From UBA1543 sp964596375 (GTDB lineage Bacteria > Pseudomonadota > Zetaproteobacteria > Mariprofundales > Mariprofundaceae): a stretch of DNA of 9,711 nt. Below, piece by piece: positions 6,393 to 9,711 of this stretch (the first letter of the stretch is position 1; the number at the start of each line of letters is the position of its first letter). A program made the translations under genes and the position numbers. The notes under the pieces are model-generated. The model searched no databases. It saw nothing but the letters and a program-made list of their open reading frames with translations, and had not been told where the DNA came from. The DNA is taken from the NCBI GenBank assembly GCA_964596375.1, contig CAZQTO010000087.1, positions 1 to 9,711 of the forward strand, given 5' to 3'.

Positions 6393-6425
6393 TTTTTTGA
6401 GAGCCGCAGCATCGCCGTTTTCGCC

Positions 6426-7082
6426 GTGAGGCGGCATGATTCAACGCAAACCTTTGATCGCCCGCGTCGACGCATGGTGGAGGATCAACTGGTGGCGCGC
6501 GGCATTACCGACCCTCGTGTGATTGATGCGATGTTGCATGTGCCGCGACATATGTTTGTTGATGCGGCACTGGCCAGCCATGCCTATATGGACTCATCTC
6601 TCCCCATCGGCGAGGGGCAGACCATCTCCCAACCTTATATGGTTGCTAAAATGAGCCAGCTCTTGAATCTGGAGGGGCATGAGCGGGTGTTGGAAATTGG
6701 TACCGGCTGCGGTTATCAGACTGCAGTTTTATCCCGTCTTTGCCGCCGTGTTTACAGTATTGAGCGGATATTCAGCCTGTCGGAGCGTGCGCGCAGCAAT
6801 CTGCGAGCGGCGCGGCATGCCAATGTGATGCTGACCTGTGCCGATGGCACGCAGGGCTGGAAGGAGTATGCACCCTTTGATGCAGTGTTGGCTGCGGCAG
6901 GAGGTAGCGAAATCCCTCAGGCATGGGTTGATCAATTGCGCGATGGCGGTGTGCTGGTCATGCCGCTTGGTAGCGGCAGCTCGCACGTGCTGATTCGCCT
7001 GCGTAAACGTGGTGCGGAACTTGTTGAAGAGAGGTTTGATGCCTGCACCTTTGTTCCTCTGATTACCGGTCGCGGTGCCTGA
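6426..7082 (+). CDS. pcm: Protein-L-isoaspartate O-methyltransferase
   Basis: This SAM-dependent cytosolic repair enzyme methylates L-isoaspartyl residues formed by protein ageing so that they can revert to aspartate. The 218-aa product (E. coli Pcm has 208) shows the family motif LPIGEGQTISQPYMVA at 59-74, with the catalytic-loop Ser in TIS, and the SAM-binding motif I VLEIGTGCGYQTA at 88-100. The acidic SAM-ribose position follows in SIERI (111-115), and GDG-like CADGTQGW is at 138-145. The GTG start at 6426 lacks a Shine-Dalgarno sequence and lies in the loop of a small GC-rich hairpin; an in-frame ATG at 6474 would give 202 aa and still keep all motifs. It heads the block that continues with yqaA, nlpD and rpoS. 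surE, which often precedes pcm, is not here; tRNA-Pro is. Confidence 0.95.
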   Translation: MRRHDSTQTFDRPRRRMVEDQLVARGITDPRVIDAMLHVPRHMFVDAALASHAYMDSSLPIGEGQTISQPYMVAKMSQLLNLEGHERVLEIGTGCGYQTAVLSRLCRRVYSIERIFSLSERARSNLRAARHANVMLTCADGTQGWKEYAPFDAVLAAAGGSEIPQAWVDQLRDGGVLVMPLGSGSSHVLIRLRKRGAELVEERFDACTFVPLITGRGA

Positions 7083-7162
7083 ACAATGCGTGAAACCGTT
7101 CCAAGGTGTGCGACTGCGTTACTGAAGGCCGTACAAAACAAGGTCACTCCAGGGTTGATGTT

Positions 7163-7774
7163 ATGCAACTGATACAGCTGCTTAAGCCGAAATGGTTGCG
7201 CCGTTGTTACGATTGGACGATTGCCTGGGCGAATCATCCGCAGGCTCAGGTGGCATTGTTTTTTGTTGCTGTGATCGAAGCAAGTATTTTTCCGATTCCT
7301 CCCGACGTTTTACTGCTCGCCCTTGCTTTGGGGCGCCCGGAACTGGGCCTCAGATTAGCGGCTATCAGTACTGCAGGGTCTTTGCTTGGTGCCTGCATTG
7401 GCTATCTTATCGGCATGTTGCTTTTTGCCAGTGTGGCGCAACCCCTGCTCGAATTTTATGGTGCCATGCAACAGTTCGAGCATGTGCAGCAGCTGTTTGT
7501 CGAATACGGGCTCTGGGTGGTCCTGGTGGCAGGATTCTCGCCCATTCCCTTCAAGGTGATAACAATCGCAGCAGGAGCGTTTGGTCTGCCTTTCGCGGGA
7601 TTTGCAGCAGCGACCCTGGTCTCGCGTGGGGCCCGGTTCTTTATGGAGGGGGCGTTGTTGCGCTGGGGTGGTGATCGATTGCGCGCGCTGGTTGAACGGC
7701 ATTTTGAAATACTGACTGTTGCTGTAGTTGTGTTGGTTGCTGCAGGGTTTGTAATATTATGGATGTTGCACTGA
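7163..7774 (+). CDS. YqaA/DedA-family inner-membrane protein
   Basis: This is an integral inner-membrane protein of the DedA (SNARE-associated) superfamily, YqaA branch. Members have been linked to lipid transport, membrane integrity and proton homeostasis, but this branch has no settled function. The 203-aa product has hydrophobic segments about 28-54, 66-90, 116-141, 143-156 and 183-202. Two re-entrant signatures are visible: EASIFPIPPDVLL (39-51) and GFSPIPFKVITIAAG (124-138), each with the Pro-Ile-Pro turn typical of the family. SRGARFF (154-160) is the conserved arginine motif. The ATG at 7163 is preferred because AGGG (7151-7154) lies 8 nt upstream; a GTG at 7106 would add 19 polar residues that do not resemble the family. 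Its 3' end overlaps nlpD by 16 nt, suggesting coupled translation and a role in the same envelope/stress unit. Confidence 0.9.
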   Translation: MQLIQLLKPKWLRRCYDWTIAWANHPQAQVALFFVAVIEASIFPIPPDVLLLALALGRPELGLRLAAISTAGSLLGACIGYLIGMLLFASVAQPLLEFYGAMQQFEHVQQLFVEYGLWVVLVAGFSPIPFKVITIAAGAFGLPFAGFAAATLVSRGARFFMEGALLRWGGDRLRALVERHFEILTVAVVVLVAAGFVILWMLH

Positions 7775-8511
7775 GGATATTTTTTTTATGCCTGCTGCTT
7801 GCGCTTTCCGGTTGTTTCAGGACGGTCGTACAGTATGCGCCGCAGCGGGGGCCTCACGAGAGTTATCAGGTTCGTTCGGGCGATACCCTGGTCAGTATTG
7901 CCAGACGCTATCATCTTGATTATCAGGTGTTGGCTCGGCGGAATCATCTGCGATCCCCTTACGTTATCTATGTAGGCCAGCATCTCAGTCTTTGGAATGA
8001 AGCCCCGAGGGCGTCATATATGCCTACGAACACAACAAGTCCGAAGCCGCCCGTTAAGGCGAGAATAAAAGCTCCCAGCAAGGTAAAGAAATCAGCCAAA
8101 AAGGTGGCTAGGCATGTGCCGGGCAAATCAGGAGCGGTGAGCCTGCACTGGCCGCTTGACGGCAAGGTTAGCAGCAGGTTCGGTCGTCGCCATGGAAGGG
8201 CGCATGACGGTATTGATATTAGCGCCAAAGAGGGGACGCCGGTGCGTGCGGCAGCGGCAGGTAAGGTGGTTTATGCCGACAATCGACTCTCCGGTTACGG
8301 GAACCTTATTATTGTTCGCCACAGCAGCGATATGTTTACAGCCTATGCCCACAACCAGCGCAATCTCGTAGGCAAGGGGGCGCAGGTGAAGCGGGGGGAT
8401 ATTATTGCCCGTGTCGGACATACCGGGAGAGCTTCGGGGTCACATCTGCATTTCGAGGTGCGGCGGGGGCCGACACCGGTGGATCCGCAGGCCTACCTGC
8501 CGCGTCGATGA
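7759..8511 (+). CDS. nlpD: NlpD-like lipoprotein: LysM plus LytM/M23 peptidase domain
   Basis: This is a periplasmic, membrane-anchored lipoprotein that in E. coli activates the amidase AmiC during cell separation. Residues 1-19 are a lipoprotein signal ending in the lipobox LSGC (Cys19). A LysM peptidoglycan-binding domain occupies about 34-78 (YQVRSGDTLVSIARRY to IYVGQHLSL). A Lys/Pro-rich linker spans about 90-125, and the LytM domain about 128-248. His149, Asp153, His198, His229 and His231 (HDGID, YAHN, HLHFEV) match the zinc and catalytic residues of active M23 endopeptidases, whereas the E. coli protein has lost several. The C-terminus VDPQAYLPRR fits NlpD. The ATG at 7759 overlaps yqaA. 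A run of eight Ts (7780-7787) lies in the signal-sequence codons. The position directly before rpoS supports the NlpD name; an active peptidase role is inference. Confidence 0.94.
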   Translation: MDVALRIFFLCLLLALSGCFRTVVQYAPQRGPHESYQVRSGDTLVSIARRYHLDYQVLARRNHLRSPYVIYVGQHLSLWNEAPRASYMPTNTTSPKPPVKARIKAPSKVKKSAKKVARHVPGKSGAVSLHWPLDGKVSSRFGRRHGRAHDGIDISAKEGTPVRAAAAGKVVYADNRLSGYGNLIIVRHSSDMFTAYAHNQRNLVGKGAQVKRGDIIARVGHTGRASGSHLHFEVRRGPTPVDPQAYLPRR

Positions 8512-8542
8512 TGCTGATTCGGTATTTGTTTTGCATATGCGC

Positions 8543-8570
8543 GGCTTGTCAGGCCAGGCTGGGCTTGTCA
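8543..8570 (+). repeat. Direct repeat of a 9-mer in the rpoS leader
   Basis: GGCTTGTCA occurs at 8543-8551 and again at 8562-8570, 19 bp apart start to start, just under two helical turns. Both lie in the 106-nt gap between nlpD and rpoS, the natural place for an rpoS operator. The second copy also forms the left part of a hairpin, GCTTGT (8563-8568) with ACAAGC (8576-8581). It may be a protein-binding pair, an RNA element or chance. Confidence 0.4.
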
Positions 8571-8574
8571 TATT
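8546..8574 (+). promoter_or_regulatory. Weak candidate promoter ahead of rpoS
   Basis: TTGTCA (8546-8551) matches the -35 consensus at five of six positions. CATATT lies 17 bp downstream at 8569-8574 and matches the -10 at four. The start would be near 8581. In E. coli the main rpoS promoter is inside nlpD, and I did not find a better one there by eye. The elements overlap the direct repeat, which lowers confidence that either call is independent. Confidence 0.28.
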
Positions 8575-8607
8575 TACAAGCTGAACTTCACATTGAGACT
8601 GATATCC

Positions 8608-8617
8608 AGGGGGGGGC
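8608..8617 (+). promoter_or_regulatory. Unusual ribosome binding site: G8 tract next to the rpoS start
   Basis: The ribosome site of rpoS is an A followed by eight Gs (8609-8616) and one C before the ATG at 8618. The AGGGGG part can pair with the 16S 3' end but sits unusually close to the start codon, depending on which Gs are used. A homopolymer of this length can slip in replication, which would change spacing without affecting the reading frame. Confidence 0.6.
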
Positions 8618-9460
8618 ATGAAGCGAGGCCACAGTGTTGATCCGATGACCTTGTACATGCGCGAAATTTCGCGCTACGAGCTGTTGACGGCCGAAGAAGA
8701 GGTTACGCTGGCCCGTGCCATTGCCAAGGGCAGCGAGGCTGCCCGCCAGCAGATGATTCAGGCTAATTTACGACTGGTGGTCAAGATTGCGCGGCGCTAC
8801 ATGCATCGCGGTATGGCGCTGGATGACCTCATTGAAGAGGGGAATATCGGGCTGATGCGGGCAGTGGAGAAGTTTGACGATGCCCACGGCTGCCGTTTTT
8901 CGACCTATGCAACTTGGTGGATTCGCCAGTCGGTAGAGCGTGCCATTATGAATCAGGCGCGTACGATTCGTCTGCCTGTGCATATCGGCAAGGAATATAA
9001 TGCCATGATGCGGGCAACCGGCGAGTTGCGCGGTGAGCTGGAGCGCGAGCCGACCGATCTTGAGGTTGCAGAACGCATGGGCAAGAGTGAACAGCGTGTG
9101 CACGATCTGCAGGGTGCCAGCCAGTCCACCGAGAGTGCCGATGTCCTGCTGCATGAGGAAGGCGATTTCACGCTGTATGATGTCACCGAGGATGAAAATG
9201 CCGTTCTTCCCGAGGATCATCTCGATGCCAGTATCCGCGCCGACCTGCTTGAGCAATGGCTGTCGCAATTGTCGCCGAAGGAGCGGGAGGTGGTAAGCCT
9301 GCGTTTCGGGCTTGATGCTACTCAGGAGGTATGGACGCTGGAGGCTATCGGGCGGCTGATGGGCGTGACGCGTGAGCGTATCCGGCAGGTGCAGGTCGGT
9401 GCCCTGCAGAGCCTGCGGCATATGATGAAAAAACAACAGGCCAAAACCGGAGACATGTGA
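8618..9460 (+). CDS. rpoS: RNA polymerase sigma factor RpoS (sigma-38 type)
   Basis: It is a primary-like alternative sigma factor that directs RNA polymerase to general-stress and stationary-phase promoters. The product is 280 aa, shorter than E. coli RpoS (330) mainly at the N-terminus. Region 1.2 is DPMTLYMREISRYELLTAEEE (9-27 and on). Region 2 includes NLRLVVKIARRY (50-61), DLIEEGNIGLMRAVEKFD (70-87) and RFSTYATWWIRQSVERAI (93-110). Region 3 begins with RTIRLPVHIGKE (115-126). Region 4 runs about 215-270 with the helix-turn-helix WTLEAIGRLMGVTRERIRQV. Lys125 sits at the position of E. coli RpoS Lys173, where RpoD has Glu; this, plus the pcm-nlpD context and lack of region 1.1 and the non-conserved insert, favours RpoS over RpoD. 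An RpoH assignment is less likely because its RpoH box is not seen. Confidence 0.92.
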   Translation: MKRGHSVDPMTLYMREISRYELLTAEEEVTLARAIAKGSEAARQQMIQANLRLVVKIARRYMHRGMALDDLIEEGNIGLMRAVEKFDDAHGCRFSTYATWWIRQSVERAIMNQARTIRLPVHIGKEYNAMMRATGELRGELEREPTDLEVAERMGKSEQRVHDLQGASQSTESADVLLHEEGDFTLYDVTEDENAVLPEDHLDASIRADLLEQWLSQLSPKEREVVSLRFGLDATQEVWTLEAIGRLMGVTRERIRQVQVGALQSLRHMMKKQQAKTGDM

Positions 9461-9495
9461 TGCATTGCAGGGTCGGCGGATCGAATCTGCGGCAT

Positions 9496-9518
9496 CAGAC
9501 CGGATCAGTTCCGGCTTG
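9496..9518 (+). other. Hairpin downstream of rpoS
   Basis: CCGGA (9500-9504) and TCCGG (9510-9514) form a perfect 5-bp stem around TCAGT, extendable to 9496 and 9518 with one A/C mismatch and one G-T pair. It lies 35 nt after the rpoS stop. No T-run follows, so it is at best a Rho-assisted or 3'-end stabilising element. The remaining sequence to tRNA-Arg (9519-9624) shows no gene or strong promoter to me. Confidence 0.25.
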
Positions 9519-9624
9519 ACTGCGCATGGCGTCAATGCTTGCGAATGGCGCTCGCTACCCTCTGTTTGATATCCATTTCAGGGGTGCAGTGACGGCGTTT
9601 TGAGGTTACCATTCCTGCCTCATT

Positions 9625-9701
9625 GCCCTCGTAGCTCAGTTGGATAGAGCGACGGTTTCCTAAACCGTAGGCCACAGGTTCGAATCCTGTCGAGGGCACC
9701 A
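9625..9701 (+). tRNA. tRNA-Arg (anticodon CCT)
   Basis: The 77-nt cloverleaf includes CCA. The acceptor GCCCTCG (9625-9631) pairs with CGAGGGC (9691-9697), followed by A9698 and CCA at 9699-9701. The D arm is GCTC-AGTTGGATA-GAGC. The anticodon stem ACGGT (9652-9656) pairs with ACCGT (9664-9668), and the loop TTCCTAA puts CCT at 9659-9661, reading AGG. The T arm is ACAGG-TTCGAAT-CCTGT. Arg(CCT) genes are frequent integration sites for islands in other genomes, but the window ends 10 nt downstream and shows no such element. Confidence 0.97.
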
Positions 9702-9711
9702 TACCAGTCGG

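Noticed and set aside
7106..7162. Upstream GTG start for the YqaA-like protein
   Set aside because: It would add 19 polar residues (with two Cys) not expected in the family and lacks a well-placed Shine-Dalgarno sequence; the ATG at 7163 has AGGG 8 nt upstream.
8768..9535. Long - strand open frame (255 codons) opposite rpoS
   Set aside because: The + strand encodes unmistakable sigma regions 2-4; the antisense frame shows no family features and no ribosome site.
9625..9711. tRNA-Arg(CCT) as an occupied island attachment site
   Set aside because: No integrase, duplicated tRNA 3' end or compositional change is visible; only 10 bases lie beyond the tRNA.
1..9711. CRISPR array, insertion sequence, toxin-antitoxin or phage genes
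   Set aside because: No regularly spaced repeats, transposase or integrase motifs, or small paired toxin-like frames were found; all substantial + strand frames are accounted for by chromosomal genes.

Overview
The window is a compact stretch of housekeeping chromosome from a Gram-negative bacterium, most likely a member of the Pseudomonadota. The markers for this are an inner-membrane lipoprotein-release (Lol) transporter, IHF alpha followed by its usual MerR-type neighbour and a proline tRNA, and a pcm, yqaA, nlpD, rpoS cluster. The pcm-nlpD-rpoS order is best known from Gammaproteobacteria. The separate lysS-lolC-lolD order and the catalytically complete NlpD hint at a lineage outside the enteric group; a Zetaproteobacterium-like genome is my guess, but the window cannot settle it. 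All recognised genes lie on the + strand, and no gene-free stretch exceeds 300 bases.

Layout. Bases 1-215 hold the 3' end of an unrecognised coding region with no intact start, possibly frame-disrupted. A perfect TATAAT lies at its end, followed by a structured leader of about 100 nt and ndk (nucleoside diphosphate kinase). lysS (class II lysyl-tRNA synthetase) follows after 14 nt. Then come lolC/lolF (lipoprotein-releasing permease), a gene for a helical-repeat protein with two cyclic-nucleotide-binding domains, and lolD (the ABC ATPase). These last three overlap by a few bases at each junction, so the regulatory-looking protein is embedded inside the Lol transporter operon. After a 117-nt gap with a candidate promoter come ihfA (TTG start), a MerR-family gene overlapping it, and tRNA-Pro(GGG). 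The last block is pcm (protein repair methyltransferase), a YqaA/DedA-type membrane protein, nlpD (LysM plus LytM/M23 lipoprotein) and rpoS (stationary-phase sigma factor). The window closes with tRNA-Arg(CCT).

How they fit together. The first half serves nucleotide supply, translation and outer-membrane lipoprotein export. The second half is a nucleoid/stress module: IHF, protein repair, envelope maintenance and RpoS. The points most worth following up are the cyclic-nucleotide-binding protein translationally coupled between the two Lol subunits; mutually exclusive hairpins in the ndk leader; an NlpD homologue that keeps all zinc and catalytic residues; and the rpoS leader, with a G8 tract in the Shine-Dalgarno position and a repeated 9-mer overlapping a hairpin. 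I see no insertion sequence, CRISPR array, integrase or other mobile element.
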